Below, piece by piece: positions 30,618-40,674 of a DNA stretch of 64,000 bases. The position numbers and the translations under genes were made by a program. How positions within the stretch are numbered: the first letter of the stretch is position 1; the number at the start of each line of letters is the position of its first letter. The stretch comes from an uncultured Verrucomicrobia subdivision 3 bacterium. GTDB lineage: Bacteria; Verrucomicrobiota; Verrucomicrobiia; Limisphaerales; UBA11358. The stretch spans positions 1 through 64,000 of the forward strand of contig CAILMI010000046.1 of assembly GCA_903835255.1 (NCBI GenBank). The letters are read 5' to 3'. The notes below the pieces were generated by a model that did not search any database, was not told the origin of the DNA, and saw nothing but the letters and a program-made list of their open reading frames with translations.

Positions 30618-31093
30618 AAATCTATTGTTTGACCGGGCACTTGTTTTTAACAAAAAAACTTTTCAAGCCTTCCCATCGCGTCTCAAACCAAATTCAAGAA
30701 ACCTCAGGAACCGTTACAATCGTGAATAGGATGTGTAAGGGTTGCGTTTAATTTTTTTGGCGGTCTCCCAACGCTATGTTTGCCCCATGGCTTCGAATCA
30801 ATTCGCAATATGTATATACAATTCAATCTTCGCGTCAAATATAATTTTATTGGTTGGAAACGAGGTGGGAACGGGGTTGGAGTTTAAGCCTTAATTAACC
30901 TGATTTAAGTCGCAAGGCATTGAGTTTATAAACCTTGATCAACCCGATCTGATTGACGTCTTTTAAAAATGCAAGAATGGCGGCGTCACATTTTCAGATG
31001 CGCAGTTCCGACCAGTCCCCGCACTATTCCTGCAAGCAATTGGGTCGGCATTTTTTGTTGCATTGAAAAAATATTTTCGCAAATATCCTCATT

Positions 31094-32044
31094 GTGCATA
31101 CAAATACACAAATAATTTCCCCGAGCCGTTTCAGATTGGCCCGGGCTGGTGACTGCCGGGCCCGCTTGATTTTTTTGGATTTCGCTTCACAGCAATCTGG
31201 ATCGCTGAGCCGCAAGGGCAAGGCATTCACGCTGATCGAATTACTGGTGGTGATTGCCATTATTGCGATCTTGGCGGCAATGTTATTGCCGGCGCTGAGT
31301 CGGGCAAAACTTAAGGCGACTCAATCCGTCTGCCTCAGCAATCAAAAACAGCTGGCTCTGGCTTGGAAAATGTATGCTTCGGACAACAATGACAAGATTG
31401 TGGGCCTGGAGCCGTCTGCGCGGGATGGCGGGGCATGGCGAATCGAAAGCAATGATCCAAAAGTCGTCAATGACGGGTCATTGCAGGGCTTATCGGGTGA
31501 GCTTCTTTACACCAAAGTGATTCAACTCACTTACCAATACGGAGCGTTGTACCAGTATGCCCCCAGTCCGGGTCTGGTTCACTGCCCCGGGGACTTGCGA
31601 TATAAGCTTACGGGCAATAAATTTGCCTACGACAGCTACTCTGGAACCGGGTACCTCAATGGTTCTTTTCGATTGATGGGTGGTCCCCAGTTTCTCGCGA
31701 ACGTCATTTATAAGGAAAGCCAAATTATGAACCCCTCGTCCCGGATCATCTGGACAGAGGAAGCGGACAATCGGCTCAATTTATTTACGTCTCCTTTCTC
31801 TGAAAATCTGGGTGGCTTTATAATGATTATTGGAAATCCCCCGGACTTTTTGTATGCGATGTGGGCTGATTATCCGGCGGTAAACCATGGTGATATCAGC
31901 ACCATGAATTTCCCGGATGGGCATGCCGAAAGTCATAGATGGGTGACCCCTAAAGGTTACACTGCCCGTTCAGGTCCCACAACTCCTTGCGCGGATTCGC
32001 AGTGGATGGCGCAGCGTTATCCGGCTTTAATATTGAATCCCTAA
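31094..32044 (+). CDS. Type II secretion-like pseudopilin
   Basis: [53 protein letters not shown]-terminal '[13 protein letters not shown]'; exact start uncertain. Confidence 0.9.
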   Translation: MHTNTQIISPSRFRLARAGDCRARLIFLDFASQQSGSLSRKGKAFTLIELLVVIAIIAILAAMLLPALSRAKLKATQSVCLSNQKQLALAWKMYASDNNDKIVGLEPSARDGGAWRIESNDPKVVNDGSLQGLSGELLYTKVIQLTYQYGALYQYAPSPGLVHCPGDLRYKLTGNKFAYDSYSGTGYLNGSFRLMGGPQFLANVIYKESQIMNPSSRIIWTEEADNRLNLFTSPFSENLGGFIMIIGNPPDFLYAMWADYPAVNHGDISTMNFPDGHAESHRWVTPKGYTARSGPTTPCADSQWMAQRYPALILNP

Positions 32045-32167
32045 GCCCAGCCGCCCCCAATCCAAATCCCCGGCTGATTGTGTGGGATTGATTGTACTTG
32101 CTCAATGAGAGATTGGGGGATAGCCTCCAAAAAACAGATTGTACATATATTAAAACAAATTAATACA

Positions 32168-33595
32168 ATGCGCACTACAGAGGGTTTAAAGCCGCTTCCA
32201 CCCAGCACCAATGGAGTTCCTGCTGCCCCGACCGCCGTCCACGATCACGGATCTATTTTATTTGTTCTGTTTGCTTCAGCGGTCACGGCGATAGGGGGGT
32301 TCCTTTTCGGATACGACACCGCCGTCATCAACGGTGCCAACACCTATTTGCAAAGTCATTTTGCTCTGGATCCTGAAAAAGACTCCCTGTGGATTGGGAT
32401 GGCCACGGCTTCTGCCATCTATGGTTGTGTGCCGGGGGCCATGTTCGCCGGTTTTTTTAGCGATAAATTCGGACGCCGCCGGGTGCTGTTTTTTTGTGCA
32501 ATCCTTTTCACCCTCTCGGCCATTCTCTCCGCCATTCCTCAAAATTTCAGCCAATTTATAATCGCCCGCGTGTTAAGCGGCATCGCCATCGGCATTTCAT
32601 CCATGATTTGCCCGGTGTACATCGCAGAGATTGCGCCGGCAAAATGGCGGGGGCGTTTAGGCGCGCTATTCCAACTGGGTATAGTGACCGGTATTTTCTT
32701 CACCTTGTTTATCAACCAATGGATTCAAAAAACCGGCGATACCAATTGGAACACCGTTTATGGGTGGCGCTGGATGCTGGCTGGGGAAGCCGTGCCGGCC
32801 GTCGTTTTTCTAGCCCTGCTGTTCACCATTCCCGAAAGCCCCCGATGGCTCATCCAGGTCGGCCGGGAAGCAAAAGCCCGGCAGATCCTCAACCGGATCG
32901 GTGGTGCGAATCATGCGGAGGTGGAAATTGCCGCGGTGAAAAATGTTCTCCTGCAGGAAAAGGGGACACTGTCAGAACTATTTTCCCGGCATTACCGCCT
33001 GCCATTGTTGATTGGTCTCGTGTTGACGATGGGGGCGCAGTTTAGCGGGATTAACTCCATCATGTATTATTCCACAGAAATTTTCAAGAATGCAACCGGC
33101 AACGCCAATGCTGCTTTCACGTCTTCGGTCTGGATTGGTCTGATTAATTTTCTAGCCACGTTTGGGGCGATCCTCTTAGTGGACAAAGCCGGTCGCAAGC
33201 CTTTGTTGCTCATTGGCAATGCGGTGCAAGTGGTCGCTCTGGTGATTGTGGGATGGATTTTTGCCTACAATCCGCATTCTCCGGCGCTGCTCGGGTTTGT
33301 GTTGCTTTATATCGTAGCGTTTGCATTAGCGATGGGCCCATTGCCCTGGATTATTTGCTCGGAAATTTTTCCCGCTAAGCTGCGCGGGCGCGCCATGTCC
33401 CTTTCTGCCGGGTCAGTCTGGATCGCCTGCTTGGTTGTGGCCCAGACCTTCCCCGTTCTGTTAAAAGAGATTGGCTCCGCGAAAACTTTTTGGATTTTTG
33501 CCATATTTTCAGGCCTCACATTCTTTTTTGTCCTGTTTCGTTTTCCCGAAACAAAGGGCCGGACTTTGGAGGAAATTGAGCTTTCTTGGAAGTAA
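32168..33595 (+). CDS. Sugar porter (MFS) family transporter
   Basis: FLFGYDTAVINGA, DKFGRRRVLF, PVYIAEIAPAKWRGRLGALFQLGIVTGI, PESPRWL, GINSIMYYSTEIF, VDKAGRKPLL, PWIICSEIFPAKLRGRAMS, FPETKGRTLEEIE. Confidence 0.96.
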   Translation: MRTTEGLKPLPPSTNGVPAAPTAVHDHGSILFVLFASAVTAIGGFLFGYDTAVINGANTYLQSHFALDPEKDSLWIGMATASAIYGCVPGAMFAGFFSDKFGRRRVLFFCAILFTLSAILSAIPQNFSQFIIARVLSGIAIGISSMICPVYIAEIAPAKWRGRLGALFQLGIVTGIFFTLFINQWIQKTGDTNWNTVYGWRWMLAGEAVPAVVFLALLFTIPESPRWLIQVGREAKARQILNRIGGANHAEVEIAAVKNVLLQEKGTLSELFSRHYRLPLLIGLVLTMGAQFSGINSIMYYSTEIFKNATGNANAAFTSSVWIGLINFLATFGAILLVDKAGRKPLLLIGNAVQVVALVIVGWIFAYNPHSPALLGFVLLYIVAFALAMGPLPWIICSEIFPAKLRGRAMSLSAGSVWIACLVVAQTFPVLLKEIGSAKTFWIFAIFSGLTFFFVLFRFPETKGRTLEEIELSWK

Positions 33596-33629
33596 CAACG
33601 TAAACCAGAATTATACTGAACCAAAACAT

Positions 33630-35903
33630 ATGAAATTGAACCTCTGTCTTTGGCTGTCTTTAACTTTACTTGCGCCTTTCGCCCACGCGGGTGCCTCGGT
33701 CCCGACGCCAGCGACTCAATCCAAGCAACAGAAATATCCTTTGCCTGCCGGAGTGCCCACGCTGGATGAAATGGCCGGCGATTGGAAAAACCGGACGGAT
33801 CTTGAACAATTCCCCTCGATTCATAATTTCAATGCAGAATTACTGGTGAATAAGGATTTTTCCAGCGTGAGCTGGCTGGCTTCTCCGCCCTTTTCCCAGG
33901 CATTTCACAGCGGTGTTCTAAAACTCAACGGCAAAATTCCAGTCGCTGATAAATTCCGGTGGTATCCGTATCAGTCGGTCCGTTTTGGAGTAGCAGAGGG
34001 GCTGGCTATTGAAACTGTCAATCGCATGGTTTTTGATGACCGCGGCGTGCTCTGGCATATCACTTTGTCCAATACGCTACCGAATAGCGTGAGGGGAACA
34101 GTTTCCATAGATCTCATAGGCGCTATCAGCAAACTCACCGCAACCAATGCGTGGGATTGGGCCTTTGCCCAGCCCGGCGCCGGCGGGCCGAAGAGGCGTT
34201 ACGAGGAAACAGAGGCTATTCGCGCTCTGGTGGACCGGATCCCATCGCAACGACCGGATAACGCCAGCGAATATTCAGCCAGCATAGAATCCCCCAAAAT
34301 TCTGTTGATCAAAGACACCACCACGCCGGCCAAAACCGTTTTTAGTTTTTCAAAAAAACCGGACGATCTGGTTTCCGACGGGAACCAAGGTGTGGCTACG
34401 TGGAAGTATCAGCTGGCCCCCGGCCAAACTAAGACCATTGATTTTGTGATGGCTTATGGCGAGGGTGATCAGGTGCAGTCCAAGGCCAGCCAGTGGGGGG
34501 GTGGTTTTGATGTTGTTTTTGCGTCTGCCCGGAGTCTTTGGGAGCAACGGTATGCAGAGGTTTTTACCCCCCATAACAAATTTTTCGAAGGAAACCTGCC
34601 AGTGCTACAGACGGATGATCCAGCTCTGCGTCGGAATTATTACATGGGCGTGGTGACGATGTTGCTGATGTTGCGGGATCAGCTGCCATATAGTTCGCGC
34701 GTATTCCTGTCCGGCGGTCCACGCTATGGCGCCTCCGTTGAATTTATCTGGGATACCGGCATGATGGACACAATGTTTGCCCTGCTGGAACCGAAGGCCA
34801 TGCGCGCCTATGTAATCAAGACGTTGCAATGGGATTTGGAAAAATATCTAGCTTTTGATTACTTTGGTAACCGGGCCTTCGGTTATCGGTATGTGGCCAA
34901 TTACCCGATGCTTTTCCGGATTGCAGCCAACTATATCCGAATCACCGGAGACCGTGCCTTCCTTGAACAAAAACTCGGGAACGAAACCGTATTACAAAGA
35001 CTGGATGAGCTGGCGTTGCACTATGGTCAATACCTCATGACCGATGGCAGCGGGTTGGCTGATTTTGGAGATGATCCCTGGCATTTCTTGGAATGCGTCC
35101 CCACATATATCCATGCCACTGCCGGGTTTAATGCAGCTTATGTCTCGATGCTGAGGGAAATGGGAGAACTTTACGATTTCCTAGGCAAACCCGAAATGGC
35201 GGGGCAAAGACGCCTGGCTGCGAAAAAACTGGTCAGTGCCATCTACCCACAATTGTATGTTTCGGGCAAAGGTTTTTGGCAGAGTCGTTATCCGGACGGC
35301 CGCCAATTCGACATGAGGCATTGCTTGGATTTTCAATTCGTGGCGCAGGGGATTGGAGATGATCTGCCCCCAGCCGTGCGCGGGGAAATGCGAAAATTTG
35401 TCAACCAGGAGTTATTAATGAAAAACTGGATGCGGGCGCAGTCCCTGCAGGACCCGGCAGCAGATAAGTCCGACCGACCTGACCACGGTCCTATGGGCGC
35501 TTACTCTGGCTGGCCGCCGGAGACCGCTGACGGACTTTGTCACTTAGGCTATTGGCAAGACGCATTCGATTTTTATCGCCGATGCGAGGCGGCAACTCGT
35601 GAAGGAGCATTTTCTCAAGGCGCTGAGTTTTATGGCCCCAAAAAAAGGGATTATGACGCGCCGGTACGCATTGCTAATGAGGGAACGATTTGTCGGGAGG
35701 CAGTATGTGGCGCAGGTTTTACCGATGTTGTCATCAGGACTTTCTTTGGATTTCATCCCAGCTTGAATCTGGATGCTCCGAATCCTCTTTGGAGGGCAAA
35801 GGAACCTCGGGGTTTTAACGGAACACTGAACCATGTTCGATGGGCGGGTGGCAGTTATACAATTGTTTCCGGCCCCGATGGCCTGACTCTTATAAAAGAG
35901 TAA
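33630..35903 (+). CDS. Secreted six-hairpin (alpha/alpha)6-type glycosidase-like protein
   Basis: Signal peptide MKLNLCLWLSLTLLAPFAHAGA; 'SGGPRYGASVEFIWDTGMMDTMFALLEPKAM', 'YPQLYVSGKGFWQSRYPDGRQFDMRHCLDF', 'PMGAYSGWPPETADGLCHLGYW'. Confidence 0.7.
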   Translation: MKLNLCLWLSLTLLAPFAHAGASVPTPATQSKQQKYPLPAGVPTLDEMAGDWKNRTDLEQFPSIHNFNAELLVNKDFSSVSWLASPPFSQAFHSGVLKLNGKIPVADKFRWYPYQSVRFGVAEGLAIETVNRMVFDDRGVLWHITLSNTLPNSVRGTVSIDLIGAISKLTATNAWDWAFAQPGAGGPKRRYEETEAIRALVDRIPSQRPDNASEYSASIESPKILLIKDTTTPAKTVFSFSKKPDDLVSDGNQGVATWKYQLAPGQTKTIDFVMAYGEGDQVQSKASQWGGGFDVVFASARSLWEQRYAEVFTPHNKFFEGNLPVLQTDDPALRRNYYMGVVTMLLMLRDQLPYSSRVFLSGGPRYGASVEFIWDTGMMDTMFALLEPKAMRAYVIKTLQWDLEKYLAFDYFGNRAFGYRYVANYPMLFRIAANYIRITGDRAFLEQKLGNETVLQRLDELALHYGQYLMTDGSGLADFGDDPWHFLECVPTYIHATAGFNAAYVSMLREMGELYDFLGKPEMAGQRRLAAKKLVSAIYPQLYVSGKGFWQSRYPDGRQFDMRHCLDFQFVAQGIGDDLPPAVRGEMRKFVNQELLMKNWMRAQSLQDPAADKSDRPDHGPMGAYSGWPPETADGLCHLGYWQDAFDFYRRCEAATREGAFSQGAEFYGPKKRDYDAPVRIANEGTICREAVCGAGFTDVVIRTFFGFHPSLNLDAPNPLWRAKEPRGFNGTLNHVRWAGGSYTIVSGPDGLTLIKE

Positions 35904-36049
35904 AGTCCGGTTGTGATAAATCACTGCGATCGGTCGACTCTATTTTTAAAAAATAATATGTTTTTTTTGAAAAACAAAAGAATAAGTTTCTACCTGCCAG
36001 TAAATCGACCCCAGGCGATGCAGGATTTAATGGATAAGGAGTTGGCCTG

Positions 36050-37843
36050 ATGTCTCCTGTAAAAAAAAATGACGGGCAAAAAATCCTGCTCGGAGCAGGC
36101 AATTATGACAGGTATCCAGTGGTGGAAGTCCCTGACAGTGGTGGTCGCTGCAGCATTGGGTGGAAAGCAATTGCAGAAAATTTAAATTTTTTTGTTCGTC
36201 AAAAAGTTTTAAAAAAAACTGTATTGGTGGTGGAGTGTTATCCTGGGGTGAATGAACACGAGATTATCAATCAACTCCAATTACATTTTTCGGCGGATTT
36301 GATATTGAAGTCGTCGGAAGCCTTGCTGCCTCCTGATGCTATTCGCGTCCTCACGGAGCCTTTTTCTGGGGGGGACGACCCCATTTTTGGATTCCTCTCC
36401 GGCCTGACACTTCCTCAGTTCTTTGATGAAGATGCAGTGCGGCGGTTTCAAGACAATGTTGCGAATCTAAAACAGGGGCTGGTGATCATAGTCGGGGTCG
36501 GGGCACGGATCATTGCCGATGGAGATGTTTTCGTCTATGCCAACCTGACACGGTGGGAGGCGCAAAATCGGTTTCGGCGGCATGAGGTCGGTAATCTCGG
36601 TGCCGATAATCGGCAAATGCCAGCCAGCATCCTTTATAAGAACGCTTATTTCATTGATTGGCGTGCGGCGGACCGTTGGAAAAAACCGCTGATTGCCCAA
36701 TGGGATTTTGTTTTGGATACCAACAATCCTGCCGAACCCAAGATGGCAGAGGGTGAAGCCGTGCGCCAGGGACTGAGGCATGCCGTAAATCGTCCTTTCC
36801 GGGTAGTCCCATTTTTTGACCCGGCTCCATGGGGTGGACAATGGATGAAGGAGGTTTGTGATCTTGACCGGAAAACCAAAAATTTTGGATGGTGCTTTGA
36901 TTGTGTGCCAGAGGAAAATAGCCTAATGCTTGGCTTAGGGGGAGTTTCTTTTGAAATACCGGCCTCCGACCTTGTTTTTTACCAGCCGCGAGCATTGCTG
37001 GGTGAACAAGTTCATGCCCGTTTCGGCGACGAATTTCCAATCCGTTTTGATCTGCTGGATACCATGGGCGGGGGTAATCTTTCCTTTCAGGTTCATCCGC
37101 TCACCGAGTACATTCAGCAGGCATTTGGAATGCACTACACACAGGATGAAAGTTATTATCTGCTGGATGCAGCTCCCGGTGCGGGTGTTTACCTAGGTTT
37201 CCGCGATGGAGTGGATGCTGCGGCAATGGCAGGCAATCTCAAAGAAGCCCATGAAAAATCTTTGCCATTTGAGGTGGATCAGTACGTCAATAAGTGGCCA
37301 GCAAAAAAGCACGATCATTTTCTAATTCCAGCTGGAACCGTTCATTGTTCCGGAGACAATTCAGTTGTCCTTGAGATTAGTGCCACTCCTTATATATTCA
37401 CATTCAAGCTGTGGGATTGGGGTCGTCTGGGTCTGGATGGGAAGCCGCGGCCGATTAACTTAAAACATGGTCTTGCCAATATCCAATGGGACCAAACAAC
37501 TTCGTGGGTTGAAAAAAACCTAATAAATCGCATTTGTCCTTTGGGTGAGGGGGATGGTTGGCGCGAGGAGCAGACCGGATTGCATCAGCGCGAGTACATT
37601 GATACCCGCCGCCATTGGTTCACAAAAGCGGTTCTTCATAACACCCAAGGGGGCGTCAATGTTCTGAACTTGGTGGAAGGCGAAGAGGTCGTTGTCTCAA
37701 GCCCGCACGGATCCTTCGCCCCATTCGTCGTCCATTATGCCGAGACTTTTATTGTCCCCGCCGCCGTTGGAGAGTATGTGATCGAGCCCACTGGAAAGTC
37801 GGCAGGTCAGAAGTGCGCTACGATGAAAGCGTTTGTCCGTTAG
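36050..37843 (+). CDS. Class I mannose-6-phosphate isomerase-like protein with additional N-terminal domain
   Basis: C-terminal PMI core: DTMGGGNLSFQVHPLTEYIQQ, DESYYLLDAAPGAGVYLGF, HDHFLIPAGTVHCSGDNSVVLEIS, TFKLWDWGRLG; about 250 aa extra N-terminus. Confidence 0.8.
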   Translation: MSPVKKNDGQKILLGAGNYDRYPVVEVPDSGGRCSIGWKAIAENLNFFVRQKVLKKTVLVVECYPGVNEHEIINQLQLHFSADLILKSSEALLPPDAIRVLTEPFSGGDDPIFGFLSGLTLPQFFDEDAVRRFQDNVANLKQGLVIIVGVGARIIADGDVFVYANLTRWEAQNRFRRHEVGNLGADNRQMPASILYKNAYFIDWRAADRWKKPLIAQWDFVLDTNNPAEPKMAEGEAVRQGLRHAVNRPFRVVPFFDPAPWGGQWMKEVCDLDRKTKNFGWCFDCVPEENSLMLGLGGVSFEIPASDLVFYQPRALLGEQVHARFGDEFPIRFDLLDTMGGGNLSFQVHPLTEYIQQAFGMHYTQDESYYLLDAAPGAGVYLGFRDGVDAAAMAGNLKEAHEKSLPFEVDQYVNKWPAKKHDHFLIPAGTVHCSGDNSVVLEISATPYIFTFKLWDWGRLGLDGKPRPINLKHGLANIQWDQTTSWVEKNLINRICPLGEGDGWREEQTGLHQREYIDTRRHWFTKAVLHNTQGGVNVLNLVEGEEVVVSSPHGSFAPFVVHYAETFIVPAAVGEYVIEPTGKSAGQKCATMKAFVR

Positions 37844-37978
37844 CATCCATGATTCCTATTTGGCTTAGAAAACATGTCAAATTTTACCTAGGATGAAGAG
37901 GGCGATTTTTTTTAGTACATTAGGAAGTGTAGCGTCGTTACGGAGAAGTTTAATTTGAATTAATAGACTCATTTTACC

Positions 37979-39814
37979 ATGCCACTGTACGAATATAGGA
38001 AAAACGCAAATAACTCTGTGCCTCTCCCTCCCGAGGCGCAGAAATCAATTCTGGTTGGAACAGCGGCCGTTCTTGCTGAAATCGCAACTCTGCTAAAGAA
38101 ATTAAGCCAAAAAAAAGGGTGCGTTACGGCTGCTTTGGACGGTTGGTACGGTGTTAATTGGGCCTTATTAAAGGAGGAATTGACCTTAGCTGCCAAGGCG
38201 CAAGGGCTGTCACTTCATCTTGTATTTACTGGGGAGCTATTCAAAACAGAAGCCGAAATAGAAATATATAGAAAGCCCTATGTCACGGATGACCCTTCCT
38301 TTGGACGTGTCAATAATAATGGCATTTTAGAAGATATTTTTGATGTGCAGAAAATTGCCGATTTGAAAAATCGGCTTCAAAATCGAGCGGAGACAGATCT
38401 GAATGTAATTCTGGTGATAGGTCCCGGTGCAGACATGGAAGAATTGATAAGTTTTTTTGATGTCAGGTTCTACGCAGACTTTACAATGCAGCCGCTGCTA
38501 TGGCAGATGTGGGATAGCAAGCTGGTGCCATTTGGCTGTGAGGAACCTGACCGTGATTATCACTGGAAAAAATACTACTATTGCGATTTCTATTTACTGC
38601 TGAAGCAAAAGAAAAAAGCTTTTTCCAGAATGGACTATTATTTAGACGCGGTAGATCCGACTGCTCTTAAAATGATGTCCGCGTCAGTTTATAATTTGAT
38701 AATTGACGAACTGGTTCAGCGGCCAATTAAACAAGTCAAGATAACGCAGCCGGGTCCCTGGGGGTCTTACCGCTTCAAGGAGATCTATGAAGAGATTCCC
38801 GGTTTGGAAAATATGGCATGGAATGAACTGGCTGGAATTGAATTGAGTATTCTGGTTGATGTTGGATGCGCAATTTTGACCATGCCTTGCCAAAACATAA
38901 TGCAGCGTCCTGTGCAAATGGTCGGAGAATATGTGCATCAGAAATTCCCAGATCTTCTGCCGCTTCAAGTCTGGCTGGACGACGGTTACTTCAAAGATCC
39001 GGTGCCTTACGAACGGGGCAGCATGCCCATTCACAACCACCCTGACACGGACTATGTGAAGCGCAATTTTAATGAACCCCTAGGACGCTACGAAACATAT
39101 TATATCGTTGAGGCTTATAAAGATGCGGGAACAATGATGGGCTTCAAGGAGAGTGCAGACCTGGAAGAGTATGAGCGCCTCTGTCGCGATTCTAAAAATC
39201 TCAAAACTTTTGATTGGCAGAAATTCGTTTGCCGGTGGCCCACGAACGTAGGCGACCTTTTTCTGATTCCCCCGGGAACGGAACATGGACACGGCGGAAA
39301 TCAAATGATTTTGGAAATGGATACCGGTCCGAGTGTGGCGGGCACGGAATATTCTTTTTTCACTTATGATTTTGCGAGGAACACGTGGGACGACAAGGCG
39401 AAAAGCATGACAGCGCCGCCAATGAAAATGCATATTGAGCATTCCTTTCGAAACAACAAGTGGCGGAGAGAAAAATATGTGCAGGAGCATCTCCGCGCGC
39501 GCCCCGTAGTTGTCAGGGGGGATGGGGATACTCGCATGGACCGATTTACTTCGGTCGATGAAATGCCTTTTGAAATTGAGCGTTTTGTCTTCTCAAAGCC
39601 AATGTCCCATAGCACCGAGGGTCGTTTTCTCCAAATACCCACTTTGACGGTGGGCAAAACGGCAATCATACGTTCCAAGAAGAATCCCCATATACAGACA
39701 ACTATCGAGTTTCTACAGGCCTGCCTCATCCCAGCTGGCTTTGGTGATTATGAATTCATCAGTCCTGATGGATCCCAGTGTACAATTGTCATGATTCGGT
39801 TAAAACAGTCATAA
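37979..39814 (+). CDS. Class I mannose-6-phosphate isomerase-like protein (divergent paralog) with N-terminal kinase-like domain
   Basis: YERGSMPIHNHPDTDYVKRNFNEP, RYETYYIVEAYKDAGTMMGF, GDLFLIPPGTEHGHGGNQMILEMD; N-terminus 'GCVTAALDGWYGVNWALLKEELTLAAKAQG'. Confidence 0.75.
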   Translation: MPLYEYRKNANNSVPLPPEAQKSILVGTAAVLAEIATLLKKLSQKKGCVTAALDGWYGVNWALLKEELTLAAKAQGLSLHLVFTGELFKTEAEIEIYRKPYVTDDPSFGRVNNNGILEDIFDVQKIADLKNRLQNRAETDLNVILVIGPGADMEELISFFDVRFYADFTMQPLLWQMWDSKLVPFGCEEPDRDYHWKKYYYCDFYLLLKQKKKAFSRMDYYLDAVDPTALKMMSASVYNLIIDELVQRPIKQVKITQPGPWGSYRFKEIYEEIPGLENMAWNELAGIELSILVDVGCAILTMPCQNIMQRPVQMVGEYVHQKFPDLLPLQVWLDDGYFKDPVPYERGSMPIHNHPDTDYVKRNFNEPLGRYETYYIVEAYKDAGTMMGFKESADLEEYERLCRDSKNLKTFDWQKFVCRWPTNVGDLFLIPPGTEHGHGGNQMILEMDTGPSVAGTEYSFFTYDFARNTWDDKAKSMTAPPMKMHIEHSFRNNKWRREKYVQEHLRARPVVVRGDGDTRMDRFTSVDEMPFEIERFVFSKPMSHSTEGRFLQIPTLTVGKTAIIRSKKNPHIQTTIEFLQACLIPAGFGDYEFISPDGSQCTIVMIRLKQS

Positions 39815-39831
39815 AAACTACTTTTTAAAAC

Positions 39832-40674
39832 ATGAAATCCGCACGTTTGAACCGCCTTTTTAATTCCAAGTCAAAACGATGTTTTGACGTCGCTGTAGAT
39901 CATGGTTTTTTTAATGAACATGATTTTTTGGCCGGCATTGAAAATATGCGCAAGGCTATAGATGTGCTCATCGCTGCGGCACCGGATGCCATACAATTGA
40001 CCGTCGGCTTGGCTCCTCTCCTTCAGGAGATTCCGGGACGTAATAAGCCGTCGTTGGTATTACGGACGGATGTGGCCAATGTTTACGGTAAAGATTTGCC
40101 CCGAACTTTATTCAGCCGGATGATTCAGAGTCCTGTGGAGCAGGCGTTGCGCCTGGACGCCACGTGTGTGGTGGTAAACCTATTTCAAATTCCTAACCAG
40201 CCCGAAGTTGCCGATCAGTGCGTGCAAAATATTCTCGCGATCAAGCCCGAGTGCGACCGCTATGGCATGCCTCTGATGATTGAACCCCTTGTTTTTCAGC
40301 CAAATACAATTGCAGGTGGTTACATGGTTGACGGGGATTTAAAAAAAATACTACCGCTGGTCCGCCAGGCTGTTGAAATGGGGGCGGACATTATTAAAGC
40401 CGATCCTACCGATGACGTGAGCACCTTCCATCGAGTTGTTGAAATTTCAGGTCGCATTCCTGTGTTGGTTCGGGGCGGCGGTCGGGCTCCGGATAATATT
40501 ATCCTCCAGCGCACGGAGGCGCTCATAAAGCAGGGTGTGTCCGGCATTGTCTATGGGCGCAATGTCATACAGCACGCCAATCCTGCGGGGATGACAAAAG
40601 CGCTCATGGCTATTGTTCATGATGGGGCGGACGCTGTTTCGGCTTCACATTTTATTAACTCTTTGAATGCATGA
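39832..40674 (+). CDS. DhnA/LsrF-type class I aldolase family protein
   Basis: CFDVAVDHGFFNE, MPLMIEPLVFQ, AVEMGADIIKADPTDD, GRIPVLVRGGGRAPD, GVSGIVYGRNVIQHANP. Confidence 0.85.
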   Translation: MKSARLNRLFNSKSKRCFDVAVDHGFFNEHDFLAGIENMRKAIDVLIAAAPDAIQLTVGLAPLLQEIPGRNKPSLVLRTDVANVYGKDLPRTLFSRMIQSPVEQALRLDATCVVVNLFQIPNQPEVADQCVQNILAIKPECDRYGMPLMIEPLVFQPNTIAGGYMVDGDLKKILPLVRQAVEMGADIIKADPTDDVSTFHRVVEISGRIPVLVRGGGRAPDNIILQRTEALIKQGVSGIVYGRNVIQHANPAGMTKALMAIVHDGADAVSASHFINSLNA

